From Corallococcus sp. AS-1-6 (GTDB lineage: Bacteria; Myxococcota; Myxococcia; Myxococcales; Myxococcaceae), in assembly GCF_020037015.1 (NCBI RefSeq), contig NZ_JAIQDE010000003.1:248001-312000 (forward strand): 64,000 nt of DNA, read 5' to 3'. The position numbers and the translations under genes were made by a program. The notes below the pieces were generated by a model. That model saw only the letters and a list, made by a program, of their open reading frames with translations. It was not told the DNA's origin and did not search any database. Shown one piece after another: positions 32,864-43,208 of the stretch. How positions within the stretch are numbered: position 1 is the stretch's first letter; each line of letters begins with the position of its first letter.

Positions 32864-33499
32864 ATGTCCGCCTCTGTCGCCGAAGTCGAAATCGCCAAGA
32901 AGGCCATGAGCGTCCCCCCGGGGACGTTCCGCCACACCGTCCTGCTCGCCGCCAAGCGCTTCAAGTCCACCTGGGCGGAGCTGGGCAAGCTGCTCGTCCA
33001 GGTCCGGGACGAAGCCAAGTACGAGGAGTGGGGCCACGCCTCCTTCGAGGCCTACTGCCTCAAGGAGCTGCACATCAAGAAGCAGACGGCGCTCAAGCTC
33101 ACGCGCTCGTTCAGCTTCCTGGCCAAGCACGAGGATCCGGAGGAGCTCCAGCAGCAGGAGTTCCCGGAGAAGGCCCCCGCCTTCGAGGTCGTGGAAGTCC
33201 TCGCCGACGCCGAGGAGCGCGGCCAGCTCTCCCCCACGGAATACAAGTCGCTGCGCGACAGCATCTGGAGCCCGGAGAAGTCCCCCACGGAGCTCAAGAA
33301 GGAGTTCGCCGAGCGCTTCCCCCGGCCCCCGCCGGAGCCGCCCCCGGAGAGCCTCCAGGTGCGGAAACTGGCGCAGATGGCGCGAAAGCTCGCTTCCGAG
33401 CTGGCGGGAAGCCGTCGAGTCCCCAACGCTGTCGCCGAGCGGGCGGCCGCCCTGGCGGACGATGTCGAAGAACTCGCGTCGAGCGTGACGGACGCCTGA
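32864..33499 (+). CDS. Conserved-looking cytoplasmic protein, function unknown
   Basis: 211 residues, helical, without signal peptide or Cys-rich motif except one Cys. The N-terminal 90 residues (WAELGKLLVQVRDEAKYEEW, FEAYCLKELHIKKQTALKL) resemble the helical region seen in plasmid- or phage-type DUF3102/ParB-like proteins, where a YEEWGFxSFExYCxxEL pattern also occurs. A Pro-rich hinge follows, then a predicted coiled coil. I cannot assign a function. The ATG giving MSASVAE was preferred to a GTG six codons upstream. Confidence 0.72.
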   Translation: MSASVAEVEIAKKAMSVPPGTFRHTVLLAAKRFKSTWAELGKLLVQVRDEAKYEEWGHASFEAYCLKELHIKKQTALKLTRSFSFLAKHEDPEELQQQEFPEKAPAFEVVEVLADAEERGQLSPTEYKSLRDSIWSPEKSPTELKKEFAERFPRPPPEPPPESLQVRKLAQMARKLASELAGSRRVPNAVAERAAALADDVEELASSVTDA

Positions 33500-33592
33500 G
33501 TCGCTGTTATCCAAGACCGACCCGTTGACCTGGGCTGAACGCTCCCATGAAAGGGCGCTTCCACCGGGCTTCCTGCCCGAAGGGGAGGGCCC

Positions 33593-33704
33593 TATAGTGG
33601 GTTCAGGGCCTGTAGCAGGTGGGCCTGGAGCCGTCGTAAAGACGTGGGCGGCTTCGCGGGTGTTGGAGTGCGGTGGTCGGCGGAGAAGGTCCCGAACCGG
33701 GACC
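33593..33704 (+). promoter_or_regulatory. clpX upstream region: -10 element and leader hairpin
   Basis: A good -10 (TATAGT, 33593-33598) has a weak -35 (TTCCTG) 17 bases upstream. Further down, GGTCCCG-aac-CGGGACC (33688-33704) is a perfect hairpin ending 9 bases before the GGAGG of clpX. The rest of the 224-base gap shows nothing else clear. Confidence 0.5.
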
Positions 33705-33723
33705 GGCGAACTCGGAGGCGGCA

Positions 33724-35001
33724 GTGAAGAAGGAGCACCACGTCAACCTGTCCTGCTCGTTCTGCGGCAAGTCGCAGCGCGAGGTCCGGAAGCTCATCGC
33801 CGGACCCACGGTCTACATCTGCGACGAGTGCATCAAGCTGTGTAACGACATCATCGCGGACGAGAACGAACGCGAGGAAGGCAAGCCGCAGGTCAGCCTG
33901 CCCACGCCGCTGGAGATCAAGGCGTTCCTCGACGACTACGTCATCGGTCAGGACCAGGCGAAGAAGGTCCTCTCGGTCGCGGTCTACAACCACTACAAGC
34001 GCATCTACCAGAAGAAGCCGGCCTCCCGGCCGCGCCCCGGGGTGAAGAGCCCTGGCGGCGAGGACGTGGAGCTGCAGAAGAGCAACATCCTGCTCATCGG
34101 CCCCACGGGCTCCGGCAAGACGCTGCTCGCGCAGTCCCTGGCGCGCTTCCTCAACGTCCCCTTCACCATCGCGGACGCCACCAGCCTCACCGAGGCCGGC
34201 TACGTGGGTGAGGACGTCGAGAACATCATCCAGAATCTCCTCCACAACGCCGACTACGACGTGGAGAAGGCCGCGCGCGGCATCGTCTACATCGACGAGA
34301 TCGACAAGATCGCCCGCAAGGGTGACATGCCCAGCGCCACCCGCGACGTGGGCGGCGAGGGCGTGCAGCAGGCCCTGCTGAAGATCATCGAAGGCACCCG
34401 CGCCAACGTCACCCCGCGTGGCGGCAAGAAGTACAACCAGCAGGAGTACGTCCAGGTCGACACGACCAACATCCTCTTCATCTGCGGCGGTGCCTTCCAC
34501 GGCATCGACGGCGTCATCAAGCGCCGCGTGGGTGAGAAGGGCCTGGGCTTCGGCGCGAAGATCACCCATAAGGAAGAGCGCAGCGTGGGTGAGCTGCTGG
34601 CCATGACGGAGCCGGAAGACCTGATGAAGTTCGGGATGATCCCGGAGTTCATCGGCCGTCTGCCGATGATCGCGACGCTCAACGACCTGAAGGAGGATGA
34701 CCTCGTCACCATCCTCACGATCCCGAAGAACGCCCTGGTGAAGCAGTACCAGAAGATGTTCGAGATCGAGAAGGTGAAGCTCACCTTCACCAAGGAAGCG
34801 CTGCGCGCCATCGCCCGCGAGGCGATGCGCCGTCACTCCGGAGCGCGCGGCCTGCGCGCCATCATGGAGGACGCCATGCTGGAGATCATGTACGACGTGC
34901 CGTTCCGCGAGGGCGTCAAGGAGTGCAAGATCACCGAGCAGGTGATCACCAAGCACGAGCCTCCGCAGATCGTCATGGAGAAGGAAAAGAAGACCGCCTG
35001 A
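33724..35001 (+). CDS. clpX: ATP-dependent protease ATP-binding subunit ClpX
   Basis: 425 residues. ClpX unfolds tagged proteins and feeds them to ClpP. The N-terminal zinc domain has C11/C14 and C33/C36; Walker A GPTGSGKT is at 126-133, Walker [10 protein letters not shown] follows, and GLGFGAK is the ClpP-docking (IGF) loop equivalent. GEKG, sensor and AAA lid segments are normal. The GTG was chosen: GGAGG lies 6 bases before it and the protein then begins [16 protein letters not shown] as in other ClpX proteins. clpP is not adjacent, unlike in many bacteria. Confidence 0.97.
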   Translation: MKKEHHVNLSCSFCGKSQREVRKLIAGPTVYICDECIKLCNDIIADENEREEGKPQVSLPTPLEIKAFLDDYVIGQDQAKKVLSVAVYNHYKRIYQKKPASRPRPGVKSPGGEDVELQKSNILLIGPTGSGKTLLAQSLARFLNVPFTIADATSLTEAGYVGEDVENIIQNLLHNADYDVEKAARGIVYIDEIDKIARKGDMPSATRDVGGEGVQQALLKIIEGTRANVTPRGGKKYNQQEYVQVDTTNILFICGGAFHGIDGVIKRRVGEKGLGFGAKITHKEERSVGELLAMTEPEDLMKFGMIPEFIGRLPMIATLNDLKEDDLVTILTIPKNALVKQYQKMFEIEKVKLTFTKEALRAIAREAMRRHSGARGLRAIMEDAMLEIMYDVPFREGVKECKITEQVITKHEPPQIVMEKEKKTA

Positions 35002-35032
35002 GGTCTCCCCCAGACGGTCGGTGGTTGCCTCC

Positions 35033-35064
35033 GGCGCCCCTCGCCTCCAGCAGGCAGGGGCGCC
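35033..35064. terminator. Terminator between convergent clpX and hsp70-like genes
   Basis: GGCGCCCCT and AGGGGCGCC form 9 perfect pairs with a nested GCCT/AGGC stem inside. It is placed midway in the 82-base gap. A short GTGTTTC follows on the plus strand. Confidence 0.7.
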
Positions 35065-35083
35065 GTGGTGTTTCTGGCGCCCC

Positions 35084-36604
35084 TCAGCTCTGCGTGACGC
35101 GCACCGTGGTCTTCATCTCGCGGCCGGTGGCGGGGTCCTTCGCGCGCATGGTGAGGATGCCCTCCACGCTCACGTCGAAGATGATCTCCACGTTCACCGT
35201 GCCGGCCTTGGCGGGCATGATCCCGGAGAAGGTGAACTCGCCCAGCAGATCGTTGCGCGCCACCGTGTCGTGGTCGCCCTGGAAGATGCGCATGGCGAGC
35301 TCGGTCTGATTGTCGATGCTCGTCGTGGCCAGGAGCTGCTTCGCGTTGGGGATGGACGCGTTGCGCGGGAAGACGACGTGGAAGCCGCCGTCGCCGCGCT
35401 CCAGGCCAATGGCCATGGGAATGACGTCCAACAACTGGATGCGCAGGTTGGTGTCGTCCTGGAGCGAGTGCGCGTAGAGCGCGGCGCCGATGGCCACGGC
35501 CTCGTCCGGGTGCACGCCCTTGCTGGGCGGCTTGCCGAAGAACTTGGTGAGCCGGTCCTGCACGACGGGCATGCGCGTCTGGCCGCCCACCAGCATCACC
35601 TCGTCGATGTCCTTGGTGGACAGGCCCGAGTCCACCAGCACGCGCGCCACCATCTGCAGGGTGCGGTCCACCAACTGGTTCGTCAGTTGCTCCAGCATCT
35701 TGCGCGTGAACTTCATCTCGATGTTCAGCGGCTGGCCCTGCGCCGTCATCGTGATGAAGGGGATGTTGAAGGGCACCTCCTCGCGCGCGGACAGGTCGAT
35801 CTTGGTCCGCTCCGCCAGGTCCTTGATGCGCTGCATGGCCACCGGGTCCGTGGCCAGGTCGATGCCCGTCTTGGCCGCGAAGTCCTTGAGGACGTGGTGG
35901 ATGATGGCGTTGTCGAAGTCGATGCCGCCCAGGAACACGTCGCCGCCGGTGGCCTTCACCTCGAAGACGCGGTCGCGGATCTCGATGATGGAGACGTCGA
36001 AGGTGCCGCCGCCCAGGTCGTAGATGACGACCTTCTCCGCCAGCCCCTTGCCCACGCCGTAGGCGAGCGCCGCCGCGGTGGGCTCGTTGATGATGCGCAC
36101 GACCTCCAGATCGATCAGCTTGCCGGCGTCCTTCACGGACTGGCGCTGCCGGTCGTTGAAGTACGCGGGCACCGTCACCACCGCGCGCTTGATGGGCGTC
36201 TTCAGGTAGTTGGAGGCGACCTCGCGGATCTTCCCCAGGATCTTGGCGCTGATCTCCTGGAGGGTGAACTCCTTCTTGCCCACGTCCAGGGTGACGTCGT
36301 TCTTCGAGCCGGGGCGCATGTTGTACGCCACGGCCTTCTTCATCGTGCCGACGACTTCACTGCTGAAGTTGAGCCCGACGAGGCGCTTGGCGCCGTAGAC
36401 CGTGTTGCGCGGGTTGAGCTGCCACTGGCGCTTCGCCTCGAAGCCGATGAGCTCGTTGCCCTTGTCGTCGATGGCGAAGATGGAGGGGATGGTGTACTCG
36501 CCGCCCTTGTAGGGGATGAGCTTGACGTTCCCGCTGTCCTCGACGATCGCCGCGCACGAGTTCGTCGTGCCGAGGTCGATGCCGATGATGGGCTCCTTGT
36601 GCAT
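35084..36604 (-). CDS. Hsp70-family protein lacking the C-terminal lid
   Basis: 506 residues. The ATPase domain is complete and canonical: GIDLGTTNSCAAIVE, VVTVPAYFNDRQRQ, INEPTAAALAYG, IYDLGGGTFDVSI, LVGGQTRMP. The beta-sandwich substrate domain follows and the chain stops at GILTMRAKDPATGREMKTT, exactly where the helical lid of DnaK would begin. So it is a short, lidless Hsp70 rather than the main DnaK, and it has no grpE or dnaJ neighbour. It may be a specialised chaperone, as Myxococcus DnaK homologues in social motility are, but that is inference. It diverges from prkA. Confidence 0.93.
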   Translation of the reverse strand: MHKEPIIGIDLGTTNSCAAIVEDSGNVKLIPYKGGEYTIPSIFAIDDKGNELIGFEAKRQWQLNPRNTVYGAKRLVGLNFSSEVVGTMKKAVAYNMRPGSKNDVTLDVGKKEFTLQEISAKILGKIREVASNYLKTPIKRAVVTVPAYFNDRQRQSVKDAGKLIDLEVVRIINEPTAAALAYGVGKGLAEKVVIYDLGGGTFDVSIIEIRDRVFEVKATGGDVFLGGIDFDNAIIHHVLKDFAAKTGIDLATDPVAMQRIKDLAERTKIDLSAREEVPFNIPFITMTAQGQPLNIEMKFTRKMLEQLTNQLVDRTLQMVARVLVDSGLSTKDIDEVMLVGGQTRMPVVQDRLTKFFGKPPSKGVHPDEAVAIGAALYAHSLQDDTNLRIQLLDVIPMAIGLERGDGGFHVVFPRNASIPNAKQLLATTSIDNQTELAMRIFQGDHDTVARNDLLGEFTFSGIMPAKAGTVNVEIIFDVSVEGILTMRAKDPATGREMKTTVRVTQS

Positions 36605-36945
36605 CGCGTGTGGGCTCCGGGTGAGGCGTTGCGGCTGGATGGGGTGTGGCTTCCCGGGACCGTATCTCACCCGTCCCGGGTGCGCGAATCACGAACCATC
36701 CGTCATCCGACGGACGCCCTCAATCTTCCAGCGCGCCTGAACCTTCCCCCCGGGACGCCCGCCTGGCCGGGTGGGACACGGCTGGCGTCCAAGCGCGCGG
36801 CCCCGAACACACCGCCCGCGAGGGCAGGGGGGCTCGCTTTACATCCCGGGGGCCGGGAACGAAGGTCAGCCCCGGGGGTTCACATGCGACGGCGAAGCGC
36901 CGTGGCTACATCCGAGAGACCACCCATCCACAGAGGGGAGCCGCC
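36605..36945. promoter_or_regulatory. Divergent intergenic region between hsp70-like gene and prkA
   Basis: The 341-base gap holds two strong dyads: CCCGGGAC/GTCCCGGG (36653-36660 and 36673-36680) and TCCGTC-ATCC-GACGGA (36699-36714), both close to the hsp70 start. There is no CIRCE element and no properly spaced sigma-54 -24/-12 pair. The prkA-proximal half shows only a good ribosome-binding site. Confidence 0.45.
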
Positions 36946-39195
36946 GTGGAAGCGAAGGGCTATCTGCAGGAGGTGGGCGCACAGGTCAGCGCCGACTTCG
37001 TCAAGAACCGGTCCATCCTGTCCTTCGAGGAGTACCTGTCGCTCTTCTTCACGGACCCGAAGGGGCAGTCACGCAACGCGGCGCAGTACCTGCGGGACGT
37101 GATGGACCACTACGGCACGGAGGCCGTGCCGCACCCCACCGGCACCATCCGGCGCTTCAAGGTCTTCGACGTGCCGTCCGCGGAGCACGACGGCCGCGTC
37201 GCCGGGCAGGAGGAGGTGCAGAACGCCCTCTACCGCATCCTGGGCAACTTCGTGCGCGCCGGCCGCATCAACAAGCTGATCATGCTGCACGGCCCCAACG
37301 GCAGCGCGAAGTCCAGCCTGGTCAACGCGCTGAAGCAGGGCATGGAGGACTACTCCCGCCAGCCGCAAGGGGCCCTCTACCGCATCGCGTGGGTGTTCCC
37401 GTCGGAGAAGCTGATCAAGGGCTCCATCGGCTTCGGCGAGCGCGCGGGCGTGAAGTCCGCGGAGGGCGAGCTCACCACGTACGCGCACCTGGACGCGGAG
37501 TCCCTGGACCTGCGCATGCCCTGCGAGCTGCGCGACCACCCGCTGTTCGCGGTGCCTCCGGCGGAGCGCAAGGGCCTCCTGGAGGGGGCGCTCAAGAAGA
37601 AGGGGCTGGGCGACGGGGCGACGGGGGACTTCCTGCTGTCCGACTACGTGCGCGAAGGCGAGCTGTGCGCCAAGTGCCGCCGCATCTATACGGCCCTGCT
37701 CAACGCCTACGGCGGGGACTACCTCAAGGTCCTGCGCCACGTGCAGGTGGAGCGCTTCTACGTGTCGCGCCGCTACCAGGTGGGCACGGTGACGGTGGAG
37801 CCGCAGATGAGCGTGGACGCCGCCGCGCAGCAGATCTCCGCGGACCGCACCCAGCTCAACCTGCCGGCCGCGCTGCACAGCACGGTGCTCTTCGAGCCGC
37901 ACGGCCCGCTGGTGCACGCCAACCGGGGCCTCATCGAGTACGCGGACCTGCTCAAGCGCCCGCTGGAGGCCTTCAAGTACCTGCTGGGCTTCAGCGAGAC
38001 GGGCGAGGTGCCCCTGGAGCCCTTCGTGCTCCAGTTGGACGAGGTGCTCATCGCGTCCTCCAACGAGAAGCACCTGGGGGCCTTCAAGGAGCTGCCGGAC
38101 TTCGCGTCGTTCAAGGGCCGCATCGAGCTGGTCCGCGTGCCGTATCTGCGCCGGTACAAGGTCGAGCAGGAGATCTACGACGCGCAGATCACCGCGACCT
38201 CCGTGGGCAAGCACGTGGCGCCGCACGCCACGGAGGTGGCCGCGATGTGGGCGGTGCTCACGCGTCTGAAGAAGCCCATCCCGGACCGTTACCCGGCCAA
38301 CGTGAAGCCGCTGGTGGACCAGGTGGCCCCGGTGGAGAAGCTGCACCTGTACCAGGAGGCCGGGGTGCCCGCGCGGCTGTCCTCCGCGAACACCAAGGAG
38401 CTGCTCAAGCTGCGCGAGGAGATGTACGAGGAGTCCGACGCGTACCCCAACTACGAGGGGCGCTCCGGCGCGAGCGCGCGGGAGATCAAGACGGCCCTCT
38501 TCAACGCCGCGCAGAACCCGGACTACAAGTGCCTCCACGCGCTGGCGGTGCTGGAGGAGCTGCACGCGCTCTGCAAGGACAAGAGCGTCTACGAGTTCCT
38601 CCTCCAGGAGGTGATGGACGGCTACCACGACCACGAGACCTTCGTGCGCGTGGTGGAGGGCGAGTACCTGGACCGCGTGGACTCGGAGGTGCGCGACTCC
38701 ATGGGCCTGGTGTCGGAGGGCCAGTACCGCGAGCTGGTGGAGCGCTACATCCAGGGCGTCAGCCACTGGGTGCGCGGGGAGAAGATGCGCAACCGCGTGA
38801 CGGGGGAGATGGAGAAGCCGGACGAGGCGCGCATGGCGGAGGTGGAGGCCATCGTGATGCCGCAGGGCGAGGCCCCCGCGGACTTCCGCCGCGGGCTCAT
38901 CGCGAGCATCGGCGCGCACCGGCTGGACAACCCGGACGGCGCCATGGACTACCCGCGCATCTTCCCGGACATGTTCAAGCGCCTGCGCGACCACTACTTC
39001 GAGGAGCGCAAGCGCGTGCTGCGCAAGAACAAGGAGAACGTCCTCAAGTACCTCTCCGAGGACCGCAACCAGCTCACCGCGCGCGAGCAGTCCCAGGTGC
39101 AGGACACGCTCAAGACGATGGCCGAGCGCTACGGCTACTGCGAGTTCTGCGCGAAGGACGCCATCCTGTTCCTGATGCGCCAGCGCTACACCTGA
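36946..39195 (+). CDS. prkA: PrkA/YeaG-family AAA serine protein kinase
   Basis: 749 residues. The N-terminal AAA-type PrkA domain includes FEEYLSLFFTDP, the P-loop HGPNGSAKSS (often GPVGGGKSS elsewhere) and the LVRVPYLRRYKVEQEIYD segment; the C-terminal PrkA domain contains the DYPRIFPDMFKRLRDHYFEERK region. PrkA/YeaG phosphorylates proteins in stress or sporulation programmes. GTG follows AGAGGGGAG, and the first codons VEAKGYLQEV fit. In many genomes yeaH and spoVR follow; here neither does. It is about 100 residues longer than Bacillus PrkA. Confidence 0.95.
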   Translation: MEAKGYLQEVGAQVSADFVKNRSILSFEEYLSLFFTDPKGQSRNAAQYLRDVMDHYGTEAVPHPTGTIRRFKVFDVPSAEHDGRVAGQEEVQNALYRILGNFVRAGRINKLIMLHGPNGSAKSSLVNALKQGMEDYSRQPQGALYRIAWVFPSEKLIKGSIGFGERAGVKSAEGELTTYAHLDAESLDLRMPCELRDHPLFAVPPAERKGLLEGALKKKGLGDGATGDFLLSDYVREGELCAKCRRIYTALLNAYGGDYLKVLRHVQVERFYVSRRYQVGTVTVEPQMSVDAAAQQISADRTQLNLPAALHSTVLFEPHGPLVHANRGLIEYADLLKRPLEAFKYLLGFSETGEVPLEPFVLQLDEVLIASSNEKHLGAFKELPDFASFKGRIELVRVPYLRRYKVEQEIYDAQITATSVGKHVAPHATEVAAMWAVLTRLKKPIPDRYPANVKPLVDQVAPVEKLHLYQEAGVPARLSSANTKELLKLREEMYEESDAYPNYEGRSGASAREIKTALFNAAQNPDYKCLHALAVLEELHALCKDKSVYEFLLQEVMDGYHDHETFVRVVEGEYLDRVDSEVRDSMGLVSEGQYRELVERYIQGVSHWVRGEKMRNRVTGEMEKPDEARMAEVEAIVMPQGEAPADFRRGLIASIGAHRLDNPDGAMDYPRIFPDMFKRLRDHYFEERKRVLRKNKENVLKYLSEDRNQLTAREQSQVQDTLKTMAERYGYCEFCAKDAILFLMRQRYT

Positions 39196-39206
39196 CGGGT
39201 GGGGGA

Positions 39207-39247
39207 GGGCAGGCATCCGGTAAGCCGATGCCTGCCCGCCTGCTTTT
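39207..39247 (+). terminator. Intrinsic terminator of prkA
   Basis: GGGCAGGCATC and GATGCCTGCCC form 11 perfect pairs around a 9-base loop, with TTTT shortly after. It starts 11 bases past the stop. Confidence 0.88.
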
Positions 39248-39344
39248 CATTCCAGGCCAGGGCTCGGGATGATGGGACCTCACACCGAGTTGTTGCGTGT
39301 GTCGTCGTCTTCTCGTCCCCCTCCTCCTTGCGCCTGGAGTGTTG

Positions 39345-40235
39345 ATGAACCGGTTGCTGTTGGGCACCCCCCTCCTGTGGGCCCTCGTGTCGTGCGCCAG
39401 TGCCCCGTCGCAGTCCTCCTCGGACACTCCGGTCGCGGCGCACACGCAGGCTCCGCTCCGGGTGGAGCGGGCGCTGGCCCGCTCCGAGCCCACGCCGCAG
39501 CCCACGCGCAAGGCGATGGTGCGCCGCATCCTCCCGCTCAACGTGCGGCTGGTGACGACGGAGGACGGCAAGGTGCGCCGCTCGGCGTCGGGCGTCGTCA
39601 TCGGCACGGAGGCCGGTGGGGCCGGGCCCGTCAGCTACGTGCTCACCAACGCGCACGCGGTGGAGCAGGGCGACCTGGAGGACCCCGTGCTCAAGGTCGT
39701 GCTGGACCGGCGCGCGGAGACGCACGAGTACCCCGCGGAGGTGGTGGCCATGGGCCAGGTGCCGGACCTGGACCTGGCGTTGCTGCGCGTGACGGGCGTG
39801 ACGTGGCCCGTGGCGGAGTTGGCCGCGGACGACGAGCCGGAGCCGGGCGAGGACGTGGTGGTGGCGGCGTCCCCGTACGGCCGCGCGCTGTCCATCTCCG
39901 GCGGCATGGTGTCCCAGGTGGAGTGGGACAAGGAGACGAAGCACCCGCGCATGCTGAAGACGGACGCGCCCATCGGCTACGGGGCCTCCGGCGGCGGCAT
40001 CTTCAGCCTGGAGACGGGGCGGCTGTTGGCCATCGTGGAGGGCTACCGCACCGCGAAGGTGGATTTCGAGGTCGACGCCCAGAACTTCAGCTTCGACGTG
40101 CCCATGCCCGGCGAGACGTTCGCCGCGCCCAGCGCCAAGGTGCGCGGCTTCCTCCAGGCGAAGGGCTTCGGCCGGCTGCTGGAGCGCTCCCCGGACGTGG
40201 ACGGCGCGGGGCCCCAGAAGACCGCCAGTCGCTGA
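39345..40235 (+). CDS. Trypsin-like serine protease lipoprotein (S1 family)
   Basis: 296 residues. The signal ends in LVSC, a perfect lipobox, so it is probably anchored in the envelope. After a Ser/Pro/Thr-rich spacer comes a chymotrypsin-fold protease with its triad in order: His in YVLTNAHAV, Asp in DLDLALLRV and Ser in YGASGGGIF. There is no PDZ domain, unlike DegP. The ATG was chosen because it gives this clean lipoprotein signal, with GGAG before it; the frame continues 16 codons upstream. Substrate unknown. Confidence 0.9.
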   Translation: MNRLLLGTPLLWALVSCASAPSQSSSDTPVAAHTQAPLRVERALARSEPTPQPTRKAMVRRILPLNVRLVTTEDGKVRRSASGVVIGTEAGGAGPVSYVLTNAHAVEQGDLEDPVLKVVLDRRAETHEYPAEVVAMGQVPDLDLALLRVTGVTWPVAELAADDEPEPGEDVVVAASPYGRALSISGGMVSQVEWDKETKHPRMLKTDAPIGYGASGGGIFSLETGRLLAIVEGYRTAKVDFEVDAQNFSFDVPMPGETFAAPSAKVRGFLQAKGFGRLLERSPDVDGAGPQKTASR

Positions 40236-40318
40236 GCCCACAGCCCCGGACCGAGAAGTTGGTGCGGGCCTGATCCAGCGTTAGAGCTGCGGGCTCTTTC
40301 GCTGGAGGGTTCACGCGC

Positions 40319-40777
40319 ATGTCCGCTCGGGGCAATTGGGATCAGTACTTCATGGACATCGCCCTGCAGGTGGCCACGCGCGCCACCTGCGACCGCAAGC
40401 ACGTGGGCGCGGTGCTGGTGCGGGACAAGACCATCCTGTCCACCGGCTACAACGGCGCCATCCGCGGCCTGCCCCACTGCGATGAAGTGGGCCACATGAT
40501 GGAGAACGGCCACTGCGTGGCCACCGTCCACGCGGAGGCGAACGCCATCATCCAGGCCGCCAAGAACGGCGTCGGCATCGACGGGGCGACCATCTACACC
40601 ACCGCCAGCCCCTGCTGGCCGTGCTTCAAGCTGATCGCCAACAGCGGCTGCACCCGCATCGTCTTTGGCGAGTTCTACCGGGACCCCCGCATCTTCGAGT
40701 ACGCGGCCCGCCTGGGCCTCCAGCTCGTGGGCCTGGGCGCCGCCGCGCAGCCGCCCTCGCCCGCAACCGGGACCTGA
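40319..40777 (+). CDS. Deoxycytidylate deaminase (ComEB-like)
   Basis: 152 residues. It deaminates dCMP to dUMP for thymidylate synthesis. The zinc site is H71-A-E73 (catalytic Glu) with C99 and C102 in PCWPC. The N-terminal WDQYFMDIALQVATRATCDR and the inserted CDE..H segment (51-65) that binds a second zinc in dCMP deaminases separate it from tRNA or free-cytidine deaminases. The tail is Pro/Ala-rich. It is transcribed alone. Confidence 0.92.
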   Translation: MSARGNWDQYFMDIALQVATRATCDRKHVGAVLVRDKTILSTGYNGAIRGLPHCDEVGHMMENGHCVATVHAEANAIIQAAKNGVGIDGATIYTTASPCWPCFKLIANSGCTRIVFGEFYRDPRIFEYAARLGLQLVGLGAAAQPPSPATGT

Positions 40778-40929
40778 GGGTGGACGCGCTGTCCGGGGGT
40801 GTACAATCCCTGGACGCGCGGTTCTCCCCGGGTGGGGTTCCCGTTCGTTGAATGACACTTGTGAGTGCTCCTAAGTGGCTGTTCCGACACGGGAATTTTA
40901 GAACTCCGGCAAGAATTACCGACCCAGGG

Positions 40930-40958
40930 TTGACGATCCCAGGGGTGCTCCCTAAATC
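40930..40958 (+). promoter_or_regulatory. Sigma-70-type promoter of the kinase-like/NtrC operon
   Basis: TTGACG and TAAATC are 17 bases apart, about 58 bases before the GTG start. The surrounding 238-base gap is AT-richer than average and otherwise has no clear element. Confidence 0.6.
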
Positions 40959-41015
40959 CTGGCCTCGGTAGGGCGGCGGCGGGGGTGGGGCGACGGAAAT
41001 TCCCAGGAGTTCCAG

Positions 41016-41696
41016 GTGGTTAACTCATCTCTCATGGCCAGCAGTGTGCCTTCTGTCCAGGAAGTGTCGGACCCGGTGGTGGGCGCGGCCCGCTACGACG
41101 CGGTTCCGCCCTTGATGGACAGCTTGCTGCACGACGTGCGCAACCCGCTCAACGCGCTGGCCATCCATCTCGAAGTGCTCTCCGAGAAGCTCAAGGGAGA
41201 GTCCGGTCAGGTGCCGGCCACGCAGGAGAAGAACCTCAAGGCGATGCGCGAGCAGATCGCTCGCGTGGACGGCCTGCTCAAGCTCTTCTCGGACTTCATC
41301 GTGTTTCGCGGGGCGGGCCCCTCCGGGGACGCGCCGCTGTCGGACGCCACCGGCAAGGCCCTGGACGTGCTGGGGCATGAGAGCCGCCGGCGCCGCCTCC
41401 AGGTCCAGCGCTCCATCGAGCCGGACGTACAGGCCCACATGGAGGACACCACCGAGCTGGGGTTCTTCCTGGTGCAGGTGCTGATGCGCGCCTTCCAGCG
41501 CGCGGAGTCCGGCGCCACCGTCGTCGTCTCGGTCCGCGGCGAGGGCGCGAGCGCGGTGCTGGAGGTGACGGACGGCTCCCCGGCGCCCGAGCGGGCGACG
41601 GACACCGTGGCCGCGCTGACGCTCCGCGCGGCCCAGCTTGGCATCGAATTCTTCGTGGAGGCGGGGACGTGCCGCCTCGTGTTCCCGCGCGCCTGA
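41016..41696 (+). CDS. Degenerate histidine-kinase-like protein (DHp plus vestigial ATPase fold)
   Basis: 226 residues. A HisKA-type dimerisation helix carries H39 in LLHDVRNPLNAL, so the phospho-accepting site is kept. The following domain has the outline of a HATPase, but the N-box reads LVQVLMRAFQRAES without Asn, the D-box is EVTDGSP, and the F and G2 boxes are missing. It has no sensor and no membrane helix. It may be a histidine phosphotransfer protein of ChpT type or need another kinase. GTG with AGGAG at 7 bases was chosen. The NtrC-type regulator follows after about 70 bases. Confidence 0.8.
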   Translation: MVNSSLMASSVPSVQEVSDPVVGAARYDAVPPLMDSLLHDVRNPLNALAIHLEVLSEKLKGESGQVPATQEKNLKAMREQIARVDGLLKLFSDFIVFRGAGPSGDAPLSDATGKALDVLGHESRRRRLQVQRSIEPDVQAHMEDTTELGFFLVQVLMRAFQRAESGATVVVSVRGEGASAVLEVTDGSPAPERATDTVAALTLRAAQLGIEFFVEAGTCRLVFPRA

Positions 41697-41768
41697 GCTT
41701 CCCCCTCCTGGGCGCGGTCGGTCTTCCATCCGGTTTCATCACGCTTCATCGCAGTGGAGGTTTTCACC

Positions 41769-43208
<1,440 letters not shown>

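Noticed and set aside
36605-36720. CIRCE or other heat-shock operator before the Hsp70-like gene
   Set aside because: The dyads found (CCCGGGAC and TCCGTC types) do not match TTAGCACTC-N9-GAGTGCTAA. They are reported only as unassigned dyads.
36820-36945. Possible sigma-54 promoter upstream of prkA
   Set aside because: A GGCAGGGGGGCTCGC stretch resembles a -24/-12 element, but the GG to GC spacing is off by one and the flanking bases do not match.
36646-36945. A 100-residue N-terminal extension of PrkA in the same frame
   Set aside because: The sequence is Pro/Gly/Arg-rich without similarity to PrkA, and a GTG with AGAGGGGAG starts exactly at the family's N-terminus.
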